NCBI RefSeq assembly: GCF_020179475.1
Contig: NZ_JAILXZ010000001.1
Location: forward strand, 124,001-188,000
Direction of reading: 5' to 3'
DNA: 64,000 bases
From: Novosphingobium huizhouense
Lineage (GTDB): Bacteria; Pseudomonadota; Alphaproteobacteria; Sphingomonadales; Sphingomonadaceae
Positions 7,549-15,803 of this stretch are shown in pieces (within the stretch, counting starts at the first letter, position 1; every line of letters starts with the position of its first letter). The notes under the pieces were generated by a model. The model saw only the letters and a program-made list of their open reading frames with translations, ran no database searches and was not told where the DNA came from. The position numbers and the translations under genes were made by a program.

Positions 7549-9524
7549 GGCCGCGCTCCCAGCGCCGCCTTGCGGCTGCGGCGATAGGCGATCTTGCCCG
7601 TCGCGACGAGGCGGCGGACGTCCGCCGCGACGCGCCCCAGCAGCGCGAGCAGGCCGCCGAGCGCAATCAGCGCGCCGCCGTACCAGATCATCGGCACGAA
7701 CGGCTTCCACCAGAAGCGCATCTGCCAGCGCCCGTCCTCGCCCTCTTCGCCGAGCACGGCGTAGAGCTGGCCGTTCCAGCGGGTCTTGAGCGCGCTCTCG
7801 GTGCGGTTGCCCGGCGGGTTGGAGAAGGTGCGCGCCTGCGGGTGCAGGATCGCGGGCGCGGCGCCCTCGTAGCTTGCCGAAACGGTCGCCTCGAGCGCGG
7901 TCCAGTTCGGCCCGGCGACGGGGCCGATGCCTTCGAGCTTCACCGTGTAGGGCCCGACCTGTCGCACGTCGCCGGGGCGCATCGCGGCCAGGCGCTCGGT
8001 CGAGAACGCGCTTTCGCTCGCCATGCCGAACAGCGCGACGGCAATGCCGAAGTGGCCCAGCACCATGCCCCAGATGCTGAGCGGCGTGCGGCGCAGGTTG
8101 CGGCCGCGCAAGGGGAGGAAGCTCGCCGGCGCCAGCCCCGCGGCGATGGCGAGGCCGAGCGCGGGGAGCAGCCCGATCCGCGGCGCCATCAGCTCGACGC
8201 CGAACAGCACGGCGGCCGAGAGCAGCGCGCACAGGCCCACCGGCAGCGTGATCCGCCCGCCGCGCTTGCCCTCGAAGCTGTCCTGCCGCCAGCGCAGCAG
8301 CGGCCCTACGCCCATCACCAGCATCATCGGGATCGCGAACACGGCGGAGACCGGGTTGAAGTAGGGCGGCCCCACCGACACCTTCACGCCCATCGCCTCG
8401 GTCAGCAGCGGATAGAGCGTGCCGACCAGCACGATGCCGAGGATGCCGCACAGCATCACGTTGTTGAACACCAGCGCCGCCTCGCGGGAAACGAAGCTGA
8501 AGCGCGCGCCTTCGGTCACGGTCGAGGCGCGCAAGGCGAACAGCGTCAGCGCGCCGCCGATGTAGATCGCGAGCAGCGCGAGGATGAACGAGCCGCGCTC
8601 GGGATCGACCGCGAAGGCGTGGACCGAGGTGAGGATGCCCGAGCGCACCAGGAACGTGCCGACCATCGACATCGAGAAGGCGATCACGCCCAGCATCACC
8701 GTCCACGCCTTCAGCGCATTGCGGCTGGCGAGCACCGAGCAGGAATGGAGCAGCGCCGTCGCGGCGAGCCAGGGCATCAGCGAGGCGTTCTCGACCGGGT
8801 CCCAGAACCACCAGCCGCCCCAGCCGAGCGTGTAGTAGGCCCAGTACGATCCCGCCGTGATGCCGAGCGTCAGGAAGATCCAGGCGCCGAGCACCCAGGG
8901 CCGCATCGCGCGGGCGAAGGCCGGGCCGACGTCGCGGGTGACGAGCGCCCCGATCGCGAAGCTGAACGCGATCGAAAGCCCGACGTAGCCGACGTAGAGC
9001 GTCGGTGGATGGAACGCGAGGCCGACGTCCTGGAGCAGCGGGTTGAGCCCTGCGCCTTCGGGGGCGGGCTCCGCCAGTCGCTCGAACGGGTTCGAGGACA
9101 GCAGCAGGAAGGCATAGAAGCCGAGGCTGACGAAGGCCTGCCCGGCGAGCGTCGCGATCAGGGTGTTTTCGGGCAGGCGCTTCTCGACCAGCGCGACGAA
9201 GCCGCCCGCGACGGCCATGATCGTCACCCACAGCAGCATCGAGCCTTCGTGGTTGCCCCAGGTGCCCGCCAGCTTGAAGATGAACGGCTTCATCGAATGG
9301 CTGTTTTCGGCGACCAGCTTGACCGACAGGTCGGTGGTCAGGAACAGCGTGATCAGCGCGGCGAACGCAGCGGCGACGAGCACCCCCTGCATCACCGCGA
9401 CGGGCCGGACCAGCCCCGCGATCTGCCGCCCCTCGGGCCGCAGCGCGAGGATTCCCGAAACGAGCTGCAGCACTGCGAGCGCCGCAGCCATCCACAGCAC
9501 GGCAAGGCCGAGTTCAGCGATCAT
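7545..9524 (-). CDS. ccmF: Cytochrome c heme lyase subunit CcmF
   Basis: A 659-residue polytopic membrane protein, normal for CcmF (~650). It contains the tryptophan-rich heme-handling motif GWGGWWFWDPVENASLMPW, the preceding PPTLYVGYVG stretch, and about 14 hydrophobic segments, with a periplasmic domain before the last helix (ENPPGNRTESAL-like region seen as FSNPPGNRTESAL). CcmF forms the heme ligase with CcmH and moves heme from holo-CcmE to CXXCH sites. It starts 12 bases after ccmE. Confidence 0.97.
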   Translation of the reverse strand: MIAELGLAVLWMAAALAVLQLVSGILALRPEGRQIAGLVRPVAVMQGVLVAAAFAALITLFLTTDLSVKLVAENSHSMKPFIFKLAGTWGNHEGSMLLWVTIMAVAGGFVALVEKRLPENTLIATLAGQAFVSLGFYAFLLLSSNPFERLAEPAPEGAGLNPLLQDVGLAFHPPTLYVGYVGLSIAFSFAIGALVTRDVGPAFARAMRPWVLGAWIFLTLGITAGSYWAYYTLGWGGWWFWDPVENASLMPWLAATALLHSCSVLASRNALKAWTVMLGVIAFSMSMVGTFLVRSGILTSVHAFAVDPERGSFILALLAIYIGGALTLFALRASTVTEGARFSFVSREAALVFNNVMLCGILGIVLVGTLYPLLTEAMGVKVSVGPPYFNPVSAVFAIPMMLVMGVGPLLRWRQDSFEGKRGGRITLPVGLCALLSAAVLFGVELMAPRIGLLPALGLAIAAGLAPASFLPLRGRNLRRTPLSIWGMVLGHFGIAVALFGMASESAFSTERLAAMRPGDVRQVGPYTVKLEGIGPVAGPNWTALEATVSASYEGAAPAILHPQARTFSNPPGNRTESALKTRWNGQLYAVLGEEGEDGRWQMRFWWKPFVPMIWYGGALIALGGLLALLGRVAADVRRLVATGKIAYRRSRKAALGARP

Positions 9525-9536
9525 GGGGTTCGGCGA

Positions 9537-9989
9537 TCATTTGGTCTCGGCCACCACTTGCTTGGCCTGGCTCGCGGTCATGTCCTTCATCTCGCGCGGC
9601 ACGTACTTTTCATCGTGCTTGGCCAGCAGGTTGTCGGCAACGAAGGTCGGCCCCTCCATGCGCCCTTCGGCGACCACGCCCGAGCCTTCGACGAACAGGT
9701 CGGGCGTGATCCCGGTAAAGCGCACCGGCACCCGCGCCTTGCCGTCGCCGACGACGAAGTCGATCGTCACGCCGTCGGCCGCGCGGCGGATCGAGCCCTT
9801 CTCGACCATTCCGCCCAGCCGCACCGCGCGGCCAGGTTCGGGGGGACGCGCGACGAGATCGCTCGGCACGTAGAAGTAGGCCGCCTGGTTGCGCAGCGCC
9901 CAGGCGGCGAGCAGCCCTGCCCCCACCAGCGCGACCAGCGCGATGACGAGCAGCACCAGCCGCTGATGCTTGGCCTTGATCGCGCTCAC
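9537..9989 (-). CDS. ccmE: Heme chaperone CcmE
   Basis: A 150-residue periplasmic heme chaperone with an N-terminal anchor (LVLLVIALVALVGAGLLAAWAL), an OB-fold core (VRLGGMVEKGSI, VDFVVGDGKARVPVRFTGI) and the heme-attachment motif LLAKHDEKYVP, in which the His binds heme covalently and the following Tyr is a ligand. ATG 9989 overlaps the ccmD stop. This is the H-type CcmE (not the Cys variant). Confidence 0.96.
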   Translation of the reverse strand: MSAIKAKHQRLVLLVIALVALVGAGLLAAWALRNQAAYFYVPSDLVARPPEPGRAVRLGGMVEKGSIRRAADGVTIDFVVGDGKARVPVRFTGITPDLFVEGSGVVAEGRMEGPTFVADNLLAKHDEKYVPREMKDMTASQAKQVVAETK

Positions 9990-10126
9990 TTGCCCCTCGC
10001 CTTGTCACGCCGCCGTTCCGCGCGCCGCATCGCGGCAAGGCTCCAGCCGACCAGCGCGAGCGTTCCGGCAACGCCGATCGCCAGCGCGGCGACGACATAG
10101 TGCCATTGGTCGAGCCCTTCGTGCAT
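9986..10126 (-). CDS. ccmD: Heme exporter protein CcmD
   Basis: A 46-residue single-span membrane protein: MHEGLDQWHYVVAALAIGVA, a helix, then a basic C-terminus (RRAERRRDKARGK). Size, the aromatic N-terminal segment and position between ccmC and ccmE identify CcmD, the small adaptor that releases holo-CcmE from the CcmABC complex. It begins 17 bases after the ccmC stop and overlaps ccmE by ATGA. Confidence 0.88.
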   Translation of the reverse strand: MHEGLDQWHYVVAALAIGVAGTLALVGWSLAAMRRAERRRDKARGK

Positions 10127-10143
10127 CCTGGCCTGCCGCTCCC

Positions 10144-10872
10144 TTACGCCATCGCCTTGCGGCGCAGGCGCGCCTCGGCCTGGATGTCGGCAAGCAGGGT
10201 GCGCATCCGCATCAGCACCACGCCGCCGAACACCAGCGAGAAGCCCAGCGCGCCGATCAGCAGCGGGTAGAGGAAGGCAGCGTCGATCGCCGACTTGCCC
10301 ATCGTGATCGAGGGCGGCTGGTGCAGGCTGTTCCACCACACCACCGAGCGGTTGATGATCGGGATGTTGATCGCGCCGACCAGGCCGAAGATCGCGGTCA
10401 CGCGGCTGGCGCCGCTGCCCGCCGCCGCATCGCGCTGCGCGGCGCCGGCGAGCGCGATATAGCCGAAATAGAGGAACAGCAGCACGAGGAAGCTGGTCAG
10501 CCGCCCGTCCCACACCCACCAGGTGCCCCAGGTCGGCCGCGCCCAGATCGAGCCGGTGGCAAGGCAGATCGCGGTGAACACCGCGCCCGGCACCGCCGCC
10601 GCGCGCGCGGCGATCCCGGCGAGCGGGTGGCGCCAGACGAGTTCGACCACGCTCGAGATCGCGATCGTCGACCAGCCGGCCATGCCGAGCCAGGCGGCGG
10701 GCACGTGGATGAACAGGATGCGCACGGTATCGCCCATCAGCCGGTCGGGCGGCACCACGAAGAAGCCCCAGGCGAGCGCGCCCAGCGCCATGACCAGCCC
10801 CGGCACCAGCAGCAGCGGCGTCAGCCAGCGCGCGAGGCGCAGGAACCGGGCGGGATTGGCAAAACCGTGCAT
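10144..10872 (-). CDS. ccmC: Heme exporter/handling protein CcmC
   Basis: A 242-residue six-helix membrane protein carrying the WWD-family motif WGTWWVWDGRLTSFLVL and flanking conserved histidines (FIHVPAAWLGM; INRSVVWWNSLHQ). CcmC loads heme onto CcmE. ATG 10872 (MHGFANP) starts the gene; the frame stays open upstream through the tRNA but that is not coding. It heads the ccmCDEFGHI run. The ABC components ccmA and ccmB are not in this window. Confidence 0.96.
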   Translation of the reverse strand: MHGFANPARFLRLARWLTPLLLVPGLVMALGALAWGFFVVPPDRLMGDTVRILFIHVPAAWLGMAGWSTIAISSVVELVWRHPLAGIAARAAAVPGAVFTAICLATGSIWARPTWGTWWVWDGRLTSFLVLLFLYFGYIALAGAAQRDAAAGSGASRVTAIFGLVGAINIPIINRSVVWWNSLHQPPSITMGKSAIDAAFLYPLLIGALGFSLVFGGVVLMRMRTLLADIQAEARLRRKAMA

Positions 10873-11064
10873 GGAGCGGCGAGTGTGGCCTTGGGGGACA
10901 AGACGAATCCGATGAAGCCGCAGCGACCCCCGACGCCGGCTCGGCTTCCGCCCTTGCCACCAAGCCCGCCCCTCGGCAAGGGTCTTGCAGGGGCAGGCTG
11001 TCGGGCAAGCGACGTCCGAGAGCCTTTCGGCTTTCGCGCCCAACCATCTGATCTCGGGGAAGAA

Positions 11065-11142
11065 TGGGGCGATCGATGGGGTTCGAACCCACGACCTCCG
11101 GTACCACAAACCGGCGCTCTAACCAACTGAGCTACGATCGCC
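11065..11142 (-). tRNA. tRNA-His (GTG)
   Basis: Folded by eye: acceptor stem GCGATCG/CGATCGC, D-arm GCTC...GAGC, anticodon stem CCGGT/ACCGG with loop TTGTGGT (anticodon GTG, His), T-arm GTGGG-TTCGAAC-CCCAT, discriminator C73 and an encoded CCA. The base preceding position 1 is G, so the G-1:C73 pair needed by ordinary bacterial HisRS is encoded. The tRNA lies 192 bases upstream of ccmC on the same strand. Confidence 0.97.
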
Positions 11143-11237
11143 ACAGGCCGCCCGGATCGTTACCAGCAACGATCGGCGCGGGCGAGCCCCTTTGCAGAAG
11201 CGCGGCCAAATGGAAAGCGAAAACTTGCGCTGGCCCA

Positions 11238-12236
11238 TCACTGCCCGGTTTCGTCGCCCCAGCTGCGCGCGGCGATCCGCGCCGGCGTGAGGCCTGCGTC
11301 GACCAGCGCCTGCTCGGTCAGCGTCGCGCGCCCCACCCTCACCGTCTGCGACAGCAGGAACCAGCGGCTGCGCACGGTGAGCTGGCCGGGCGGCACCACG
11401 CCGATGCCGCCCTCGCTTCCGGCGAGCCCCAGCACGCGCAAGGCTTCGGCGCTCGAGGCCCAGCCTTGCGCCGGCCGCGCCGCGATCGCGGCGCGCGCCC
11501 GCGCCGGGGGAAGCGCGCCGGGCGCCAGCATCACCAGCAACGGCGCCTGGTCGAGCCGCAGCGTGTTGAGCTGGATCGGTGAAAGCTCGGGCGCGGGCAG
11601 CGCGCAGAGCCAGGGTCGCAGCCGCTGGTAGAGCGCCGCGCTCATCCCCCGCACCGCACGCAGTTCGCTGACATCGACCACCAGCCGGTTGGCGGTGCGA
11701 TAGGGCACCGGCAGGCTGCGATAGGCCTCGTCCTCGGCGCCGTTGGTCAGCGGCGCCGAATCGCTGTCGATCCAGTCGGCCATCGCGTCGGACAGGCGCG
11801 CCGCCTCGCCGCTTTCGATCCCCAGCTGCGCCATCAGCGCGCGCAACTGGTTGAGCGCGGCGAGCCGCAGCGTGAGGTTGCCGTCGATGTCCTCCTCGAC
11901 CAGCGAATTGACGTTGAAGCAGTTGCCCGCATCGTCGATCCGCGCGGTGACGCTGGCGCCGGCAAGCGAGAGCGGCAGGTCGCGCGACAGCAGCCCCGCC
12001 GGATCGATGGTGCGCTCGCCCTGCGCCGCGACCAGCGCCTGCAGCCGCGCGAGCCCGGCGCTTTCCGCGCTCGTCGCGACCAGCCGCGCGCGCATCGTGT
12101 CCTGCGCATTTCCGGCAAGCCGGGTGGCGAGGCCCAGCCGGTCGAGCATCACCGCCGCCAGCACCGCCATCACCGCCACCAGCAGCAGCACGGAAAGCAG
12201 GGCAGCGCCGCGCTCGTTCGGGGGAAGCGGCTTCAC
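11238..12236 (-). CDS. gspK: Type II secretion minor pseudopilin GspK
   Basis: A 332-residue general secretion pathway protein K. The N-terminus VKPLPPNERGAALLSVLLLV is a prepilin leader with cleavage after Gly before a hydrophobic helix (AALLSVLLLVAVMAVLAAVML). Then comes the GspK periplasmic domain with the calcium-site-type segment DDAGNCFNVNSLV and SDAMADWIDSDSAPLTNGAED. GspK caps the pseudopilus tip with GspI and GspJ. The start is GTG 12236, overlapping the gspJ stop as GTGA. It is the last gene of the cluster. Confidence 0.9.
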   Translation of the reverse strand: MKPLPPNERGAALLSVLLLVAVMAVLAAVMLDRLGLATRLAGNAQDTMRARLVATSAESAGLARLQALVAAQGERTIDPAGLLSRDLPLSLAGASVTARIDDAGNCFNVNSLVEEDIDGNLTLRLAALNQLRALMAQLGIESGEAARLSDAMADWIDSDSAPLTNGAEDEAYRSLPVPYRTANRLVVDVSELRAVRGMSAALYQRLRPWLCALPAPELSPIQLNTLRLDQAPLLVMLAPGALPPARARAAIAARPAQGWASSAEALRVLGLAGSEGGIGVVPPGQLTVRSRWFLLSQTVRVGRATLTEQALVDAGLTPARIAARSWGDETGQ

Positions 12237-12826
12237 TGGTAGTTGACCCCGACCAGCGAGACCACGCGCAGCGGCTCGCCGCCGGGCTGCGGCAGCAGCA
12301 GCTCGACCGCGACCGGCAGCTCGGCCTCGCGCTGCGGCTCCCAGCGGTCGCGCCATACCCCGTCGCTCGTGCGGAACCGCAAGGCGGGCGGCGCGGCGAG
12401 CGGGAGCATCGCGGCGGGCGGATCGGGCGCGGCGCCGTCGGGAAAGGGATAGCCGCTGCGCACCAGCGCCTTGCCGTCCCAGCGCCATTCGACCTTCTGC
12501 AGGCTCGGCCGCGCCGCGCCGTCGACATTGCTCCAGCCGCTGCGCACGAAGCGCAGCAGGACGGGGCCGCCGACCTCGAACGCCGGATGGGACGCGCCCG
12601 CCTCATCGCGCGCCGGCCGCGCCGCGGCCTGGGCAAGGTCGGCGGTCCATACCGAGAGGAAGCGCCGCTCGGCCGCCATCGCCTCGGTCCGACGCCGCGC
12701 GCCGAGTTCCGCCTCGACGCTGAAGCGCAGCAGCGCGAGCGCGCCGCCCGCGATCAGCGCGAAGACGGCGAGCGCGACCAGCATCTCGATCAGGGTAAAG
12801 CCGGCCTCGCCGCGGCGGCCGTTCAT
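12233..12826 (-). CDS. gspJ: Type II secretion minor pseudopilin GspJ
   Basis: A 197-residue minor pseudopilin. The N-terminus GRRGEAGFTLIEMLVALAVFAL is the class III prepilin signal (G|FTLIE, cleaved by PilD/GspO and N-methylated) followed by the assembly helix. The C-terminal beta domain contains the GspJ-like VEWRWDGKALVRSGYP and a final VVSLVGVNYQ. It is joined to gspI and gspK by 4-base overlaps. Confidence 0.9.
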   Translation of the reverse strand: MNGRRGEAGFTLIEMLVALAVFALIAGGALALLRFSVEAELGARRRTEAMAAERRFLSVWTADLAQAAARPARDEAGASHPAFEVGGPVLLRFVRSGWSNVDGAARPSLQKVEWRWDGKALVRSGYPFPDGAAPDPPAAMLPLAAPPALRFRTSDGVWRDRWEPQREAELPVAVELLLPQPGGEPLRVVSLVGVNYQ

Positions 12827-13203
12827 GCCGCGGGCACCCGCGCGAACTGCAGCGTGGTCGCCGGGCTGCGCCGCCCGGGCGTCACCTCGCGCACCGACAG
12901 CGCGATCGCCAGCACGCCCAGCGCCGGATTGCGCCCCACGCGGCGCTGCCAGCGAAACTGCCGTCCGGCATTGCGGATCGTGCCCGCCGCCTCGCCTTCG
13001 GCCGGCGGCAGCGGATCGGTCAGGATCTCGTTGGCCATGTTCTGCGCCACCACTTCGCGCAGCAGCCGCTGGTCGAGGTCGGCGGTCTGGCGCAGGCTCG
13101 CCCCTTCGAGCCGGACCAGCGCCAGCGCCGCCACCGCGAACACCGCGAGCGCGACCAGCAGCTCGATCAGGGTGAAGCCGCGTTCGCGCTCAGGAGCCGG
13201 CAT
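12823..13203 (-). CDS. gspI: Type II secretion minor pseudopilin GspI
   Basis: A 126-residue minor pseudopilin with leader MPAPERERG|FTLIELLVALAVFAVAAL and the GspI-like continuation ALVRLEGASLRQTADLDQRLLREVVAQNMANE. I chose ATG 13203; earlier in-frame starts lie inside gspH. It overlaps the gspH end by 14 bases and gspJ by ATGA. Confidence 0.9.
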   Translation of the reverse strand: MPAPERERGFTLIELLVALAVFAVAALALVRLEGASLRQTADLDQRLLREVVAQNMANEILTDPLPPAEGEAAGTIRNAGRQFRWQRRVGRNPALGVLAIALSVREVTPGRRSPATTLQFARVPAA

Positions 13204-13675
13204 CGGCCCGCACCATGCCATCGCGCGCGATCGTGAGCGCACGCGTCGCCGACCCGCGCGCGAGGCGCAGCCGCAGCTCGCTGCTGGCAAGGCCGACGGT
13301 GTCGAACACCACGCGCGCACGGCCGCCGGTCCGGCCGCCCGGCACCGCGACCGCGACCTGCGTGCCCTCGCGCCAGGTGGCGAGCGACAGCCCGCCCCCT
13401 TCGGCCGGCGCCCAGGCGCCGGCCTCGCGCTTCTCGAAGTAGTAGCCCGCCTCGCTCACCACAACCGCCACCGGGGCGCCGCCGGCGATGGCTTCGTCGC
13501 GCGCGGCCGAAACGCGCGCGGCAAAGCGCTCGGCCTCGCGGCGCAGGACATCGGCATCGCCCGGCAGCATCAGCACCACCGCGCTCGCCAGCACGCCCAT
13601 CACCAGCAGCACGACCACCATCTCGACGAGCGAGAAGCCGCTTCGGCGCGGGGCGGGGCGGGAGAGCGTAACCAT
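13190..13675 (-). CDS. gspH: Type II secretion minor pseudopilin GspH
   Basis: A 161-residue pseudopilin with the class III leader RRSG|FSLVEMVVVLLVMGVLASAVVLML and a GspH/FimT-like beta domain (FAARVSAARDEAIAGGAPVAVVV, GLASSELRLRL). ATG 13675 lies immediately before the leader. It opens a gspH-I-J-K run. The major pseudopilin gspG and the core genes gspC-F, L and M are not adjacent: the next upstream gene is rpmE. Confidence 0.85.
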   Translation of the reverse strand: MVTLSRPAPRRSGFSLVEMVVVLLVMGVLASAVVLMLPGDADVLRREAERFAARVSAARDEAIAGGAPVAVVVSEAGYYFEKREAGAWAPAEGGGLSLATWREGTQVAVAVPGGRTGGRARVVFDTVGLASSELRLRLARGSATRALTIARDGMVRADAGS

Positions 13676-13703
13676 CGCGGCAGGCTTACGCGCAGCCTGC
13701 GCA

Positions 13704-13733
13704 AACGAAAAGGGCGGCCCGACGGACCGCCCT
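13704..13733 (-). terminator. Rho-independent terminator of rpmE
   Basis: Read on the minus strand, GGGCGGTCC-GTC-GGGCCGCCC forms a 9-pair hairpin (one G-U) followed by TTTTCGTTT. It lies 25 bases after the rpmE stop and before gspH, which should separate rpmE transcription from the gsp genes. Confidence 0.85.
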
Positions 13734-13757
13734 CCTGCTTGTCGCGATGCGTGGCGA

Positions 13758-13982
13758 TCAGCGCTTGAGGCTGAGGCCGCCGAAGCGCTTGTTGAACTGG
13801 GCAACGCGGCCGCCCTGGTCGAGCTGGCGGGTGCCGCCGGTCCACGCCGGGTGCGAGGTGGGATCGATTTCGAGCGCCAGCGTGTCGCCTTCCTTGCCCC
13901 AGGTGGAGCGGGTCTCGAACACGGTGCCGTCGGTCATCTGCACCTTGATGGTGTGGTAGTCGGGGTGGATATTGGCCTTCAT
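13758..13982 (-). CDS. rpmE: 50S ribosomal protein L31
   Basis: A 74-residue L31: [20 protein letters not shown], the family start, with [11 protein letters not shown] and a basic [12 protein letters not shown] end. The Cys pairs of zinc-binding L31 are absent, so this is the C-minus, zinc-independent form. It is a single-gene unit with its own terminator. Confidence 0.96.
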   Translation of the reverse strand: MKANIHPDYHTIKVQMTDGTVFETRSTWGKEGDTLALEIDPTSHPAWTGGTRQLDQGGRVAQFNKRFGGLSLKR

Positions 13983-14091
13983 CGTCGCGCTCCGGTCGAG
14001 GACCGGTTCCGACCGGCCCCAATAATGGAAAGGCGCGCCCCTAGCGGCAAAGGGGCGGTTTGTCGAGTCCCGCCCCTCCCGGTTTCAGGCG

Positions 14092-14691
14092 TCAGCCGAA
14101 CAGCTTGTTCGCGGTCTTCGCCACGCGCTCGCCGAGGTAGCGCGCGCCGGCAAGGTCGTTCTCGCTCGGCTGGCGGCTGCCGTCGCCGTTGGCGATCGTC
14201 GTCGCGCCGTAGGGCGCATTGCCGTGGACGCCCGAATTGTCGAGCTGGCCCTGGAAGCCGTAGTCGAGCCCGACGATGGTCATGCCGAAGTGCAGCAGGT
14301 TGGTCAGGATCGAGAACAGCGTCGTCTCCTGCCCGCCGTGCTGGCTGGCGGTGCTGGTGAAGGCTGCGCCCACCTTGCCGTTCAGCGCGCCGCGCGCCCA
14401 CAGGCCGCCGGCCTGGTCGAGGAACGCCGCCATCTGGCTGCTGATCCGGCCGAAGCGCGTGCCGGTGCCGACGATGATCGCGTCGTAGGTCTCGAGCTCG
14501 GCGACCGTCGCGATCGGCGCGGCCTGGTCGAGCTTGAAGTGCGCATTCTGCGCAACTTCGAGCGGCGCGGTCTCGGGCACGCGCTTGACGTCGACCTCGG
14601 CGCCGGCGGCGCGCGCGCCTTCGGCGATGGCGTTCGCCATGGTTTCGATGTGACCGTAGCTCGAATAGTAGAGGACGAGGACCTTGCTCAT
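14092..14691 (-). CDS. wrbA: NAD(P)H:quinone oxidoreductase WrbA
   Basis: A 199-residue flavodoxin-like protein, exactly the WrbA size. It shows the FMN-phosphate loop [25 protein letters not shown] and the WrbA signature [13 protein letters not shown], and the C-terminal [17 protein letters not shown]. WrbA performs two-electron reduction of quinones, limiting semiquinone formation. It is monocistronic; the region upstream is the shared intergenic space with purC. Confidence 0.96.
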   Translation of the reverse strand: MSKVLVLYYSSYGHIETMANAIAEGARAAGAEVDVKRVPETAPLEVAQNAHFKLDQAAPIATVAELETYDAIIVGTGTRFGRISSQMAAFLDQAGGLWARGALNGKVGAAFTSTASQHGGQETTLFSILTNLLHFGMTIVGLDYGFQGQLDNSGVHGNAPYGATTIANGDGSRQPSENDLAGARYLGERVAKTANKLFG

Positions 14692-14998
14692 GGGATCGTT
14701 CCTTTGTGCATGAGGCCGGGAGGGAGAGGGTCCGGCGGAAAACCGCTGCCGATATGGCCCGTTCCCGCATTTCGGTTAAGCGGGATAAACTGGCACGTAT
14801 CGTTCCAACTTCTCGAACGTTCGACGAGACGCGCCCGCAATTGCGCTTTTGCGCGATTTCCCCTAAGGGCCTCGCTTCGACGCCCCGGCGCTTTCGACGC
14901 GGTCGCTTGCCTGCGACGGCTCGCCCCGCCGGGGCTTTTGATTTCGCGCGCCGGGTCTACCATGCGCGCGCAAGGTCCATACACGGAAAGAATCGCCC
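14692..14998. other. Divergent wrbA-purC intergenic region
   Basis: Besides the two promoters, this 307-base stretch contains short self-complementary segments: TCGAACGTTCGA near 14817, GCGCTTTTGCGC near 14844, and GTCGC/GCGAC at 14902-14906/14913-14917. These lead into the plus-strand terminator listed separately. I see no protein-coding gene. The structured run 14800-14940 could be an untranslated leader or small RNA (inference). Confidence 0.5.
14882..14940 (+). terminator. Terminator-like hairpin in the purC leader
   Basis: GCCCC-GCC-GGGGC (14923-14935) is followed by TTTTGATTT, a plus-strand intrinsic terminator signature 64 bases before the purC start. The upstream segment GCCCCGGCG (14882-14890) is perfectly complementary to CGCCGGGGC (14927-14935), so a longer alternative 9-pair stem is possible around an inner GTCGC/GCGAC hairpin. 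No plus-strand gene precedes it, so it would end either a leader transcript or a small RNA. Confidence 0.5.
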
Positions 14999-15784
14999 AT
15001 GTCGCGTCGCCGCCAGATCTACGAAGGCAAGGCCAAGATCCTCTACGAAGGTCCCGAGCCCGGCACCCTGATCCAGTACTTCAAGGACGATGCGACCGCC
15101 TTCAACGCGCAGAAGCGCGGCACGATCAACGGCAAGGGCGTGATCAACAACCGCATCAGCGAGTACGTGTTCACGCGCCTCGCCCACATCGGCATCCCCA
15201 CCCACTTCATCCGCCGCCTCAACATGCGCGAGCAGCTCGTCCGCCAGGTCGAGATCATCCCGCTCGAGGTCGTCGTGCGCAACGTCGCGGCCGGCTCGAT
15301 CTCCAAGCGCCTCGGCATCGAGGAAGGCGAGCCGCTGCCCCACACGCTGATCGAATACTACTACAAGGACGATGCGCTGGGCGACCCGATGGTGGCCGAA
15401 GAGCACATCGCCTGCTTCGGCTGGGCCAACAACGAAGAGATGCAGGACATGTCTTCGATGGCGATTCGGGTGAACGACTTCCTCTCGGGCATGTTCGCCG
15501 CGATCGGCATCCGCCTCGTCGACTTCAAGCTCGAATTCGGCCGGATCTGGGACGGCGACTATGCCCGCGTGATCCTCGCCGACGAGATCAGCCCCGACGG
15601 CTGCCGCCTGTGGGACATGGCCACCGGCGAAAAGCTCGACAAGGACCGCTTCCGCCGCGACCTCGGCGGCGAGGAAGAAGCCTACCAGGAAGTCGCCCGC
15701 CGCCTCGGCCTGCTCGAGAACGACGGCGGCCCCAGCGAAGTGCTCGACCTCGGCGCCCACCGCAAGCTGCGCACCAAGAAGTAA
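14999..15784 (+). CDS. purC: Phosphoribosylaminoimidazole-succinocarboxamide synthase
   Basis: A 261-residue SAICAR synthetase, step 8 of de novo purine synthesis (CAIR + Asp + ATP to SAICAR). It has the ATP-lid [15 protein letters not shown], the signature [13 protein letters not shown] [15 protein letters not shown], the substrate loop [12 protein letters not shown] and a normal bacterial length. ATG 14999 fits the family start ([13 protein letters not shown]). It is monocistronic: a repeat array and then an unrelated receptor gene follow. The leader has a terminator-like hairpin. Confidence 0.98.
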   Translation: MSRRRQIYEGKAKILYEGPEPGTLIQYFKDDATAFNAQKRGTINGKGVINNRISEYVFTRLAHIGIPTHFIRRLNMREQLVRQVEIIPLEVVVRNVAAGSISKRLGIEEGEPLPHTLIEYYYKDDALGDPMVAEEHIACFGWANNEEMQDMSSMAIRVNDFLSGMFAAIGIRLVDFKLEFGRIWDGDYARVILADEISPDGCRLWDMATGEKLDKDRFRRDLGGEEEAYQEVARRLGLLENDGGPSEVLDLGAHRKLRTKK

Positions 15785-15803
15785 AACGGCGCCCGCGTCC
15801 TTC

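Noticed and set aside
12587..13768. Plus-strand open frame across the pseudopilin genes
   Set aside because: Antisense to four genes with clear prepilin leaders and overlaps; no motif of its own.
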